Assembly: GCF_025790165.1 (NCBI RefSeq)
Contig: NZ_CP094970.1
Location: 558,001 to 622,000 of the forward strand
Source: Solicola gregarius
GTDB taxonomy: Bacteria > Actinomycetota > Actinomycetes > Propionibacteriales > Nocardioidaceae
Direction of reading: 5' to 3'
Length of the DNA: 64,000 nt
The notes beneath the pieces are model-generated. The model did not search any database. It worked only from the letters and a program-made list of their open reading frames with translations, and was not told where the DNA came from. Within the stretch, counting starts at the first letter, position 1. Each line of letters opens with the position of its first letter. Positions 8,140 to 16,463 of the stretch are shown here, piece by piece. Made by a program: the position numbers and the translations under genes.

Positions 8140-8753
8140 GACGCGGCACCTGCCTTCGTCACGCCACGGTCGCGGGCGTAGTCCTCGAGCATGTCTCGCA
8201 GCTGCCGTCGCCCCCGGTGCAGCCGCGACATGACGGTACCGATCGGCGTACCCATGATCTCGGCAATCTCCTTGTACGGGAATCCCTCGACGTCGGCGAG
8301 GTAGACGGCGTACCGGAAGTCTTCGGGGAGCGCCTGCAGCGCCTCCTTGACCTGAGTGTCCGGCAGACCCTCGAGTGCTTCCATCTCGGCCGACTTCAAG
8401 CCGGACGAGGTGTGCGACTCGGCCGCGGCGAGCTGCCAGTCCTCGACCTCTTCGGTCATCTGCTGCTGGGGCTGGCGCTGCTTCTTGCGGTACGAGTTGA
8501 TGTAGGTGTTCGTGAGGATCCGGTACAGCCAAGCCTTCAGGTTGGTGCCCTGCTTGAACTGGTGGAAGGCGCTGTACGCCTTCGCGTACGTCTCCTGCAC
8601 GAGGTCCTCGGCGTCCTGTGGGCTGCGCGTCATGCGCAGGCCCGCCGAGTACAGCTGATCGATGTACTGGATGGCGTCACGTTCGAACCGCGCGGCTCGC
8701 TCCTGCGGGGTCTCCTCGGCCGAGTCGACGGTCGCATCATTGGGTTCGCTCAT
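8136..8753 (-). CDS. sigR: RNA polymerase sigma factor SigR/SigH (thiol-oxidative stress ECF)
   Basis: A 205-residue ECF sigma factor. Region 2 contains [20 protein letters not shown] and [17 protein letters not shown]. Region 4 contains [20 protein letters not shown] and [20 protein letters not shown], the -35 reading helix typical of the SigR/SigH group. With RsrA it controls the disulfide-stress regulon in actinobacteria. ATG 8753 is used because the sequence before it lacks sigma-factor similarity. I looked for its own GGGAAT-GTT type autoregulatory promoter in the 176 bases upstream and found no convincing match. Confidence 0.95.
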   Translation of the reverse strand: MSEPNDATVDSAEETPQERAARFERDAIQYIDQLYSAGLRMTRSPQDAEDLVQETYAKAYSAFHQFKQGTNLKAWLYRILTNTYINSYRKKQRQPQQQMTEEVEDWQLAAAESHTSSGLKSAEMEALEGLPDTQVKEALQALPEDFRYAVYLADVEGFPYKEIAEIMGTPIGTVMSRLHRGRRQLRDMLEDYARDRGVTKAGAAS

Positions 8754-8929
8754 TGCGTTCCAGCGTACTCCGCGACCCTGACCACCGCCGTCTTGTCCCA
8801 CAGTGCGGGAGATCGTCAGCGTACGAGCGGCGGCCGGAATCTCGGGCGGGCGTTCGGTCACGCGTGTCTCCACGTATCCTCCAGATCGGTGTCGTACGTC
8901 ACCCACGCTGGCGCCTACGCGGGCATCAC

Positions 8930-9607
8930 CTAGTTCAACAAGGAACCGTCGGAGGATGTTCCCGGGAGGTCGTGCTTCAGCCGGGCGGCGATCCACTGCA
9001 GAATCGTCGTCGCGACGAGCCGATATGTGGCGTCCTGGTCGACCGGCGCCCGCTTGGGCACGACCATCGAGTGGTCGGCGTACGGGACCCTCGCCAGCGT
9101 CAGCTGCGGCGGGAACTCCTCGGGCGCGCCGAGCTCGTCACGCTCCCCCTGAACCACGAGTACGGGCACCCGGGCGCCGTCGAGCTCGTCGATCCGGCTG
9201 CGTTCGGGTCTGCCCTTCGGGTGCAGCGGGAACGACACGGCGACCGCGCCGACACCACCGAGCCGTCGGGCATGGCGGCATGCCAACCGAGCGCCCGTAC
9301 TGCGGCCCCCGACGAAGGTCGGTGTCTGGGGACGAAGCCGGTTGACCATGGCGACGAACGACTCGTCGAGCACGGTACGACTCGGGGCGATCCGCCGCCC
9401 CTGGCCGACCCACGGCAGCTCGAGCATCGCGGTGTTCACGCCGTACGACGGCAGGCTGATCGCGATGCGTCGAAGGTCGCCGGTCTCGATGCCCGCACCG
9501 GCGCCGTGCGTCATGATCAGCGTCGCGAACGGACTCGGCGCCCGCCGTTGCACAAGTCTGCCCGGGCCGTGCGGCGTCTCCAGGGTGCGCCGCTCGATCG
9601 TGATCAC
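8930..9607 (-). CDS. Alpha/beta hydrolase, KANL3/Tex30-type
   Basis: A 225-residue alpha/beta hydrolase. Seen features are the oxyanion region [18 protein letters not shown], the nucleophile elbow [12 protein letters not shown] (GxSxG at about residue 97), the acid-bearing strand [12 protein letters not shown] and the C-terminal catalytic histidine in [10 protein letters not shown]. The HGAGAG motif and short length match the dienelactone-hydrolase-like KANL3/Tex30 group, whose substrates are unknown. The start is GTG 9607, which overlaps the SRAP gene stop by four bases (GTGA), giving a coupled two-gene operon. The same gene pair is common in actinobacteria near sigR. Confidence 0.85.
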   Translation of the reverse strand: MITIERRTLETPHGPGRLVQRRAPSPFATLIMTHGAGAGIETGDLRRIAISLPSYGVNTAMLELPWVGQGRRIAPSRTVLDESFVAMVNRLRPQTPTFVGGRSTGARLACRHARRLGGVGAVAVSFPLHPKGRPERSRIDELDGARVPVLVVQGERDELGAPEEFPPQLTLARVPYADHSMVVPKRAPVDQDATYRLVATTILQWIAARLKHDLPGTSSDGSLLN

Positions 9608-10359
9608 CGATCGCCGCCCTCGGCAGCGATCGGATCCAGCAGCTGGGGCCCGTTGTTGCGGGCGTTGTTGACCTCGGTCGACACGGGGTACGCCTCCAGG
9701 CGGCCGGGCGCCGCGGGCACGAGCAGGCCGAGCAGGTCGTCCTTCTCGGAGCGGTCGGGATCGAGCCACGCGTGGTAGCGATCCGGCTCGACGAGCAACG
9801 GCATCCGGTCGTGGATATGGCCGACGTCGTCCTCCGCCTTGGTGGTCAACACGGTGCACGTCCAGCGAAACGCTTCGTCGTCGCCGTCGTTCTTGGTCGG
9901 GTCGCGCCAGATCTCGTACAACCCGGCCATGGCGAGTACGCCGCCGTCACGCGGCGTGATGAAGAACGGTTGCTTGATCGGCTTGCCCTTGGCGTTGCGC
10001 TGCTCGGTCTCGTACCACTCGAAGTAGCCGTCCGCGGGCAACAGCGCGCGACGCACGGCGAACGCCTTCCGGAACGACGGCTTCTCCGCGACGGTCTCCA
10101 TCCGGGCGTTGATCATCCGGTTGCCGATCGCGGGGTCCTTCGCCCAGCTGGGTACGAGGCCCCAACGCAGCATCCGCAGCTGGCGCACCGGATCGGCATC
10201 GGACTCGCCGCGGGGCCGGCGCTCTACGACCGCAGGCACCTGTTTGGTGGGTGCGACGTTGTAGTCGGCGAGCACCTCGCTCGGCGCGTACTCGGGCTGG
10301 ATGTCGAACTCGGCCGCAAGGTCTGCCGACGAACGGCTGTTCGCATACCTTCCACACAC
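9604..10359 (-). CDS. yedK: SRAP domain protein (YedK/HMCES), abasic-site DNA-protein crosslinker
   Basis: A 251-residue SOS-response-associated peptidase family protein. The N-terminal Met is followed by Cys2 (MCGRYANS), the residue that forms a stable thiazolidine crosslink with abasic sites in single-stranded DNA. The other active-site residues are visible: Asn in RMINARMET, Glu in ADGYFEWYE and His in HIHDRMP. The length matches the family. It shields abasic sites during replication. It is the first gene of a coupled pair with the downstream hydrolase. Its location between sigR and aroA agrees with the mycobacterial arrangement. Confidence 0.95.
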   Translation of the reverse strand: MCGRYANSRSSADLAAEFDIQPEYAPSEVLADYNVAPTKQVPAVVERRPRGESDADPVRQLRMLRWGLVPSWAKDPAIGNRMINARMETVAEKPSFRKAFAVRRALLPADGYFEWYETEQRNAKGKPIKQPFFITPRDGGVLAMAGLYEIWRDPTKNDGDDEAFRWTCTVLTTKAEDDVGHIHDRMPLLVEPDRYHAWLDPDRSEKDDLLGLLVPAAPGRLEAYPVSTEVNNARNNGPQLLDPIAAEGGDR

Positions 10360-10417
10360 GGCACACAGACTGCCACAAGCGCGGGTCTGCGCGGGCGCCC
10401 GTCGTGCGAAGATGGCG

Positions 10418-10460
10418 AGCGACGATTCCGCCGGCCCCGTGATCCGGCGGAATCGTCGCT
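10418..10460 (-). terminator. Strong hairpin terminator after the GGDEF-like gene
   Basis: A perfect 17 bp inverted repeat, AGCGACGATTCCGCCGG (10418-10434) and its complement (10444-10460), with a nine-base loop. It lies 18 bases after the stop of the leftward gene at 10478 and has no long T tract. It insulates that gene from the SRAP operon. Confidence 0.7.
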
Positions 10461-10477
10461 CTGTTGTGGAGGGGACC

Positions 10478-11257
10478 TCAGCGTGCGAGCTCGTCGAGCA
10501 ACAGGCTCGCAGCGGAGCTCGTCGACGGAAGTCCCTCGATCCACACCCTCGCCGACCCGACCGGCGCGGAGCCGGCCCCCTGAGTGGCGAGGAGCTCTTG
10601 GGTGGCCGAGACGGCCATGGGCAGATCGGCGTCTCGCTGGGTGATGGCGATCACCCGGTGGGTACCGGCCCGCCCGATCGTGAGGCGGTCGTCGAAGGCG
10701 GTACGCAGGGCTTCGGCGACGTCGAGCATCGCCAGACCACCCCACGCCGGCAGTGCCATCCGGTCGCGCGGCACCTCGACAACGACGAGCGCCCACTGCT
10801 CGGTCACGGCGACACCCGTGCGCTCACATTGGCGGAACGCCTCGTTCAAGCCGCTGCGTACGTGCGGCAGGCTGGCCAGCCCGGTCAGCGGGTCCTCGCA
10901 CGACATCGCGTGGATGTACTGCAGGGACGACTCGGACCATGCCATCGTGAGGGCGCGCGTGACGTCGAACGGTGGCTCGCTGTCGCGAACGACGCGATAC
11001 ACCCGCTCGAGACCGTCCAGCACCTCATCCAGGGGGATGCCGGCGTCGGCGGCCGATTCGCCGATGCGAACGCAGGCACCGTCCAGCTCGCCCCCGAGTA
11101 CGAGGCGTTCGACGAGCGCGTCGAACCCGGTCGGGAGGTTCTCGCCCAGCTGCCTCGAGACCCGACGATGTCGCAGCTCGGCACGTACAACGCCCCATTT
11201 GCGGTCCTCGCGTACGTCGACCGGCGACCGGCGCGCCGGTCCTGTGAACCACACCAC
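10478..11257 (-). CDS. Degenerate GGDEF-like domain protein
   Basis: A 259-residue protein. The first 140 residues resemble a helical sensor or regulatory region (LGENLPTGFDALVERLV; GIPLDEVLDGLERVYRVV). The C-terminal half begins DPLTGLASLPHVRSGLNEAF, the entry motif of GGDEF domains. Where RxGGDEFxxL is expected there is GRAGTHRVIAIT, so the catalytic signature is lost and diguanylate cyclase activity is unlikely. A signalling or binding role is inference. The start is the first of two GTG codons (11257), preceded by GAGGAGG at seven bases. The gene is divergent from the sigma/fibronectin gene and ends in a strong terminator. Confidence 0.7.
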   Translation of the reverse strand: MVWFTGPARRSPVDVREDRKWGVVRAELRHRRVSRQLGENLPTGFDALVERLVLGGELDGACVRIGESAADAGIPLDEVLDGLERVYRVVRDSEPPFDVTRALTMAWSESSLQYIHAMSCEDPLTGLASLPHVRSGLNEAFRQCERTGVAVTEQWALVVVEVPRDRMALPAWGGLAMLDVAEALRTAFDDRLTIGRAGTHRVIAITQRDADLPMAVSATQELLATQGAGSAPVGSARVWIEGLPSTSSAASLLLDELAR

Positions 11258-11405
11258 GTCGTCACCTCCTCGGGTTCTCGTTGCCCTGACAGAGGTGAAA
11301 CGGGGCTGCGCCGGACCTATGACGCGACTTTGCGAACTTTTTCCGATTTCTTTCACTACGCTGGGTCCGACGACAGATCGCACGGGCCAGCTGACGTCCG
11401 TTACG

Positions 11406-11436
11406 CTGACACGCGCCCGAATATCGCCGTCATAAT
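11406..11436 (+). promoter_or_regulatory. Candidate promoter of the sigma-FnIII fusion gene
   Basis: CTGACA (11406-11411) and CATAAT (11431-11436) with a 19-base spacer. The -10 box overlaps the first possible ATG (11435). If it is used, translation must begin at the GTG at 11462. Confidence 0.35.
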
Positions 11437-11461
11437 GGTTCAGAAAGGCCGTCTCAAGGTT

Positions 11462-14400
11462 GTGAGCACACTTGCCGCGCAGCCCGATGCGCCGAGCGAC
11501 GCGGAGCTGATCTCCCGCGTTCGCGCGGGTGATCAGGCTGCCTACGGCGTGCTGTTCGAGCGGCACAGTGAGGCGGCGCGGCGGATGGCGCGCCAGCTCG
11601 TCCACGGCCCGGACGTCGACGATCTCGTCTCCGAGGCGTTCACCAAGGTCCTCATCCAGCTCCAACGCGGCGGTGGGCCCGATGTCGCGTTCCGGGCGTA
11701 CCTGCTCACCGCGATCCGGCGGCTGCACGTCGACCGCGCGCGGATCAACAAGCGGCTGCACGTGACCGACGATCTCGACGCGCTCGACCAGGACGTCGAG
11801 TTCGACGACCCGGCGACCGCGAGCTTCGAGCGCGGAGCGGCATCGCGGGCGTTCGCGTCGCTGCCGGAACGCTGGCAGCTCGTCTTGTGGCACCTCGAGG
11901 TGGAGGGCCAGAAGCCCGCCGACATCGCCCCGTTGCTCGGCATGAGCCCGAACAGCGTCGCCGCGCTCGCTTACCGAGCGCGAGAGGGTCTCCGTCAGGC
12001 GTACCTGCAGAGCCATCTCACCGATACCGCCGACGCCACGTGCCGGTGGACCACCGAGCACCTTGGCGCCTACGTACGCAAGGGCCTGGCGAAGCGCGAC
12101 TCTGCGAAGGTCGAGTCGCATCTGAACGGCTGCCACCGCTGCACCGCGGTGTACCTCGAGCTCACCGAGGTCAACTCGAACCTCTCCGGGCTGCTCGCCC
12201 CGGCACTGCTCGGCGTCGCGGCACCCGGATACCTCGCCGCGACCGGTACGAAGGTCGGCCTGCTGCTGCTCGCCCCGTGGGCGAAGCTCAAGGAGGCCGG
12301 CGCCGCCGCGCAGGCGGGCGCTGCCGCCGCGGCGGTCGCTGCGGTCGTCGGCGTCGCCGCGGTGGCGGGCGGGCTCGGCGGCAGCGACCAGCCCGAAACC
12401 AGCGCCGAGTCGGCGGCGAGCCAACCGGCACCGGACTCCGCCACCACCGTTCCCGATACGAACGACTCGCCCCCCGACGACTCGACCAACACCGAGCAGC
12501 CGCCCGAGACCGACAACGAGCCCCCGCCGCCGGACAACCAGACCGAGGAGCCGCCACCCGACGACGAGACCGAAACGCCACCCGACGACGGCACGGACAA
12601 CACGGGGCCGGATACACCGACGGACGTCTCCGGTGATATCTCCGGAGACGACGTGGTCCTGAACTGGTCGCCGGTGTCGGACGCCACCGGATACCGCGTG
12701 TACCGCACCGCGTCATCGACGACGCAGGCGCGGGCCGCCCTGTCGTTCGGCTCCCGAGCGGTCGGTGTCTCGTACGTACAGCCCGCGTCACCGCGCGCGG
12801 GGAGCCTGATCAGCGGCACGATCGCGGCGACCTCGTACGTCGACAGCACGCCGGTCGACGGCTTCCACTACACCTACTCGATCACCGCGATCGGCGAGGA
12901 CGGCGAGGAGTCCGCGGTCTCCGAGCCCATCACCGTGACGTACGACCCTGTGCCCGGCGCCCCGACCGAGCTACGCGGGCAAGCGAGCGAGTCCGGCGTC
13001 GCGCTTCGCTGGCAAGGCAACTCCGAACCGGACTTCGTCGAGTACGAGATCCTGCGCGACGGTGAGCCGCTGGCGACCTCGACCGGGCCGGAGTTCACCG
13101 ATGCGTCTGCGACCGACGGTTCGACCTACACGTACAGCGTGCGGGCGGTCGACCGCGCGGGCCAGGAGTCGGAGTTGTCCGAGCAGGTCTCGGTCGCATA
13201 CGACCCCGTGCCGGCAGCCCCGACGGGTGTCGTGGCCGAGGTACGCGGCAGCGAGATCGTCGTGAACTGGGCCGCCAACGGCGAGCCCGACCTGAAGACG
13301 TACGAGGTCTTCCGCAACGGAACCCCGATCGGCCGCACCACCGACCCCACCTTCGCCGACGGCAACATCGTCGACGGACAGACCTACACGTACTCCGTCG
13401 TCGCGATCGACAACGGCGACCAGGCGTCGGCTGCCTCGGCCCAGGCGTCGGCGACGTACGACCCGGCGCCCGCGGCGCCGACGGGAGTGGCCGCCGAGGT
13501 CCAGGGCGAAAAGATCGCGCTGCATTGGAATGCGGGCAGCGAACCCGACCTGAAGACGTACGAGGTGTTCCGCAACGGAACCCCGATCGGCCGCACCGCC
13601 GACCCCACCTTCGCCGACGGCAACGTCACCGACGGACAGACCTACACGTACTCGGTCGTCGCCATCGACAACGCCGACCACACCTCGCCCAGGTCGGCAC
13701 CGACCTCGGCAACGTACGACCCTGCACCGGCGGCGCCGACCGGGCTGACGGCCAAGGCCGAAGGCCACAAGGTCAAGGTCGACTGGGCCGCGAACAAGGA
13801 GCCCGACGTCGGCTCGTACCGCGTCTATCGCAACGGCAACCCCCTCGCGACGCTGAAGACGCCGGGGTACGTCGATGACACGGCACCCGACGGCGCGACG
13901 ACGTACTCGGTCATCGCGATCGACAAGGCCGGACACGAGTCGGCGAGGTCTGAAACCAACTCGGCGGACATCGCCCCGGATGCGCCGAAGGGGCTCACGG
14001 CCACGGCGGTCGAGCGCGGAATCTCCCTCAACTGGGAGCGCGTCAACTCCGACATCACCGAGTACATCGTGCTGCGTGGCGGTGAGGCGATCGACCGGAC
14101 GAGCGCGACGTCGTACGTCGACCGGACCGCCGAGGAGGGCAGGCCACACACGTACCGGGTCCGGGCTGTCGACGGGAACGGCAGCGTTTCGGAGGCGTCC
14201 AACGACGCGACCGCCCATTGGGACGGGAGCCCGAGCGCGCCGACCGGGCTGTCCTGGCACCTGACCGGACCGGTGCTGCATTTCTCCTGGAACACGAACC
14301 CCGAGCCGGACATCGACCACTACGAGGTCACCCTCGACGGCGAGGCCGTCGACTGGGTGCTAGGCACGCACGCAACGGACGGCGGTCACTGGGGACGGGT

Positions 14401-14608
14401 GACGCATACGCTACGGGTCGTCGCCATCGACCGCGCCGGAAACCGATCGCCGGTTGCCGAGCTCAGGTTCACCCACGACCGCCAGCTGCGGGCCCGTCTC
14501 GAGGCCGGCACCGGCGACGACGCAGCGGGCGCCCCGGAGCACCGCGGCCGCCGTGACGGACCGGAGACACCCGGCGACGACCAGCTCGGCGGCTTCGGCC
14601 TGCGCTGA
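11462..14608 (+). CDS. ECF sigma factor fused to zinc-finger anti-sigma-like segment, TM helix and seven FnIII domains
   Basis: A 1,048-residue fusion. Residues 10-180 are a sigma-70 ECF core: region 2 with FERHSEAARRMARQLVHGPD and AYLLTAIRRLHVDRARI, region 4 with LPERWQLVLWHLEVEGQKP and LLGMSPNSVAALAYRAREGL. About residues 195-235 form an anti-sigma-type zinc site (HLNGCHRC). Hydrophobic Ala-rich stretches (about 245-310) look membrane-spanning and are followed by an acidic Pro/Asp/Glu-rich linker. Seven fibronectin type III domains fill residues 385 to about 1010. Sigma-to-envelope fusions with zinc finger, TM and binding domains are known among actinobacterial ECF groups. Sensing of an external ligand by the FnIII part is inference. 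Start GTG 11462 is preferred over ATG 11435 because a -10 box overlaps the latter. Confidence 0.85.
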   Translation: MSTLAAQPDAPSDAELISRVRAGDQAAYGVLFERHSEAARRMARQLVHGPDVDDLVSEAFTKVLIQLQRGGGPDVAFRAYLLTAIRRLHVDRARINKRLHVTDDLDALDQDVEFDDPATASFERGAASRAFASLPERWQLVLWHLEVEGQKPADIAPLLGMSPNSVAALAYRAREGLRQAYLQSHLTDTADATCRWTTEHLGAYVRKGLAKRDSAKVESHLNGCHRCTAVYLELTEVNSNLSGLLAPALLGVAAPGYLAATGTKVGLLLLAPWAKLKEAGAAAQAGAAAAAVAAVVGVAAVAGGLGGSDQPETSAESAASQPAPDSATTVPDTNDSPPDDSTNTEQPPETDNEPPPPDNQTEEPPPDDETETPPDDGTDNTGPDTPTDVSGDISGDDVVLNWSPVSDATGYRVYRTASSTTQARAALSFGSRAVGVSYVQPASPRAGSLISGTIAATSYVDSTPVDGFHYTYSITAIGEDGEESAVSEPITVTYDPVPGAPTELRGQASESGVALRWQGNSEPDFVEYEILRDGEPLATSTGPEFTDASATDGSTYTYSVRAVDRAGQESELSEQVSVAYDPVPAAPTGVVAEVRGSEIVVNWAANGEPDLKTYEVFRNGTPIGRTTDPTFADGNIVDGQTYTYSVVAIDNGDQASAASAQASATYDPAPAAPTGVAAEVQGEKIALHWNAGSEPDLKTYEVFRNGTPIGRTADPTFADGNVTDGQTYTYSVVAIDNADHTSPRSAPTSATYDPAPAAPTGLTAKAEGHKVKVDWAANKEPDVGSYRVYRNGNPLATLKTPGYVDDTAPDGATTYSVIAIDKAGHESARSETNSADIAPDAPKGLTATAVERGISLNWERVNSDITEYIVLRGGEAIDRTSATSYVDRTAEEGRPHTYRVRAVDGNGSVSEASNDATAHWDGSPSAPTGLSWHLTGPVLHFSWNTNPEPDIDHYEVTLDGEAVDWVLGTHATDGGHWGRVTHTLRVVAIDRAGNRSPVAELRFTHDRQLRARLEAGTGDDAAGAPEHRGRRDGPETPGDDQLGGFGLR
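13291..13682 (+). repeat. Near-identical FnIII repeat units within the sigma fusion
   Basis: The DNA from 13291 (beginning CCTGAAGACGTACGAGGT) recurs at 13549 with a period of 258 bases (86 residues). About 130 bases are almost identical between the two copies, including many third codon positions, which points to a recent tandem duplication of a fibronectin domain. Confidence 0.8.
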
Positions 14609-14644
14609 CCTGGTCGGATTGGGTCATCGAACGGCCGGCGTTGA

Positions 14645-14692
14645 AAGGAATCTGCCTTTGGGTCGAACGGTGCGTCCAAAGGCAGATTCCTT
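14645..14692. repeat. Palindromic repeat, copy 2
   Basis: A perfect 17 bp inverted repeat: AAGGAATCTGCCTTTGG (14645-14661) and its complement (14676-14692), with a 14-base loop. Compared with copy 1 at 6146-6187, the G-C pair in CTGCG/CGCAG is changed to C-G in CTGCC/GGCAG on both arms. It lies 36 bases after the sigma fusion stop and could also act as its terminator. Confidence 0.75.
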
Positions 14693-14750
14693 CGTCGTAG
14701 CCCGGCTCGCGCCGTGATCGACACCGCGTGCACGTCGGATCGCGAGCGGG

Positions 14751-14757
14751 TAAGAAT
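14751..14757 (+). promoter_or_regulatory. -10 box of the DoxX gene, leaderless layout
   Basis: TAAGAAT ends six bases before ATG 14764. The intervening GGGGGC does not resemble a usual Shine-Dalgarno at a useful distance. Confidence 0.45.
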
Positions 14758-14763
14758 GGGGGC

Positions 14764-15255
14764 ATGACAATGCTCCGCACCGTTGCCCGACCGATGCTGG
14801 CGTCGATGTTCCTGATCGGCGGGGTCAACTCGCTGAGGAACGCGAAGGCGATGGCCCCGACCGCGCAGCCCTTCGCCGACCAGATCGACAAGCTCGCGCC
14901 CGATACGCCGGTGCCGACGGATGCCGTCACCCTCGTACGCGCGAACGGCGCGGCCCAGGTGGTCGGAGGCGCCCTGCTGGCGACCGGGCGGGTCCCGCGT
15001 CTCGCGGCGTTCATGCTCGCGGGCACGCTCGTACCGACGACGCTCGGTGCGCACCGCTTCTGGGACGAGCAGGATCCCGCCGTCAAGCAGAACCAACAGG
15101 TGCACTTCTTCAAGAACGTCTCCATCCTCGGCGGTCTGCTGATGGCGACGCTCGACCCCGATCCGCACAAGAAGCTGCTGATCCGCCGGGCGAAGGATCG
15201 CACGGTCGAGGCCGCCGATCGCGCGGTGGAGAAGGTGGAGAAGATCCGCTCGTGA
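14764..15255 (+). CDS. DoxX family membrane protein
   Basis: A 163-residue protein with about four hydrophobic helices. The N-terminal RPMLASMFLIGGVNSLRN, the repeat-like RANGAAQVVGGALLATGR and PRLAAFMLAGTLVPTTLGAH are typical of the DoxX superfamily of small integral membrane proteins. The C-terminal 40 residues are charged and helical (KDRTVEAADRAVEKVEK), a cytoplasmic tail. Mycobacterial DoxX proteins have been linked to thiol-oxidative stress resistance, which would fit the nearby SigR locus, but that link is inference. The next gene starts with a four-base overlap (GTGA), forming an operon. Confidence 0.85.
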   Translation: MTMLRTVARPMLASMFLIGGVNSLRNAKAMAPTAQPFADQIDKLAPDTPVPTDAVTLVRANGAAQVVGGALLATGRVPRLAAFMLAGTLVPTTLGAHRFWDEQDPAVKQNQQVHFFKNVSILGGLLMATLDPDPHKKLLIRRAKDRTVEAADRAVEKVEKIRS

Positions 15256-16463
15256 GCCATGCCGGTGGTCGGCGCCGCCGTGGTGACGCCGACCACGGGC
15301 ACACGCACGACCTGTCGTCACTCAGCGGAGACGGTGCGACACCGTCTCCGCTGATCCGCAACACGCTCACCGGCATCGTCGTACTCGTCGGCCTGTGTGC
15401 CGCCGTCGCCATGGTCGTGCTCTGGCCACACGGCGATGCCGAGAAGGTGCCCGAGGGGTACGCCGGCGAGCGCGTCAGCACCACGATCACGGCGATCGAG
15501 AAGTGCCCCGACAGCGCGGACTGCCTCCAGGCAACCGCCGAGATCGACGGCGAGGCCACGGACGTACGCCTGCCCGTCGGAACGGGCGCACCGGCGTTCT
15601 CGGTCGGTGACAAGATCCTCGTCAACGGCGACGGTGCGGAGACCGCGGCCGGGTCGGCGGAGCCGCAGCGCTCGTTCCTCGACTTCGACCGCACCACTCC
15701 GCTGATCTGGCTGACCGTGCTGTTCGTGACGGCCGTGATCCTGCTCTCGCGTTGGAAGGGGGTCGCGTCCCTGGTCAGTCTCGGCGTCTCGCTCCTCGCC
15801 GTGACGGCATTCGTCGTACCCGCCCTGATCGACGGCAAGAATCCGCTCGCGGTCGCGCTCACGGCCGCGGCGCTGATCATGATCGTCGCGGTGTACTCCT
15901 CACAGGGCGTCAACGTGCGCTCCTCGGTCGCGCTCGTCGGTACGCTCGCCTCGCTCGCGGTCGCGGGAGGCATCGGCGCCGTGTTCACCCAGATCGGCAA
16001 CTTCACCGGTTTCAGCGACGAATCGATGAAGTTCCTGGTCGCCATCATCGGCGACGTCGACGTGAGTGGGCTGCTGCTCGCCGGGCTGATCATCGGCGCG
16101 CTCGGCGTACTCGACGACGTGACCGTGACGCAGACGGCGGCCGTGTGGGAGATCTCCTCGGCGGATCCGAGCGCAACCCGCCCGGAGGTCTTCGCCGCGG
16201 CGATGCGCATCGGCAGAGCGCACGTGTCGGCGACCGTCAACACCCTCGTGCTCGCGTACGTCGGCGCCTCACTCCCCCTCCTGATGCTGATGGCGGCGAT
16301 CGACGCGTCGGCCCGCGACCAGATCCTCTACGAGGGCGTGGCCCAAGAGGTCGTACGCGGGCTCGCGGGCAGTCTCGGCATCGTCGCCGCCGTACCGATC
16401 ACCACCGCGCTCGCGACCCTCGTCGCCACAACGACGCGGCCGCTAGAGCACAGCGAGGTCTAG
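15252..16463 (+). CDS. YibE/F-like multi-pass membrane protein
   Basis: A 403-residue protein with one N-terminal helix (about 40-60), an extracytoplasmic domain of about 90 residues, and six to seven further helices. The membrane part contains LLSRWKGVASLVSLGVSLLA, AVYSSQGVNVRSSVALVG, IGALGVLDDVTVTQTAAVWE and RIGRAHVSATVNTLVLAYVG, the signature pattern of the YibE/F family (unknown transporter or channel-like function). The His-rich, charged N-terminus (GDADHGHTHD) is common in these proteins. The start is GTG 15252, overlapping the DoxX stop. It converges with the ECF41-like sigma gene, with a 21-base tail overlap. Confidence 0.85.
   Translation: MSHAGGRRRRGDADHGHTHDLSSLSGDGATPSPLIRNTLTGIVVLVGLCAAVAMVVLWPHGDAEKVPEGYAGERVSTTITAIEKCPDSADCLQATAEIDGEATDVRLPVGTGAPAFSVGDKILVNGDGAETAAGSAEPQRSFLDFDRTTPLIWLTVLFVTAVILLSRWKGVASLVSLGVSLLAVTAFVVPALIDGKNPLAVALTAAALIMIVAVYSSQGVNVRSSVALVGTLASLAVAGGIGAVFTQIGNFTGFSDESMKFLVAIIGDVDVSGLLLAGLIIGALGVLDDVTVTQTAAVWEISSADPSATRPEVFAAAMRIGRAHVSATVNTLVLAYVGASLPLLMLMAAIDASARDQILYEGVAQEVVRGLAGSLGIVAAVPITTALATLVATTTRPLEHSEV

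Noticed and set aside
11258-12424. N-terminal extension of the GGDEF-like frame
   Set aside because: The frame runs antisense to the sigma factor. The real start is the GTG at 11257 with a ribosome binding site.
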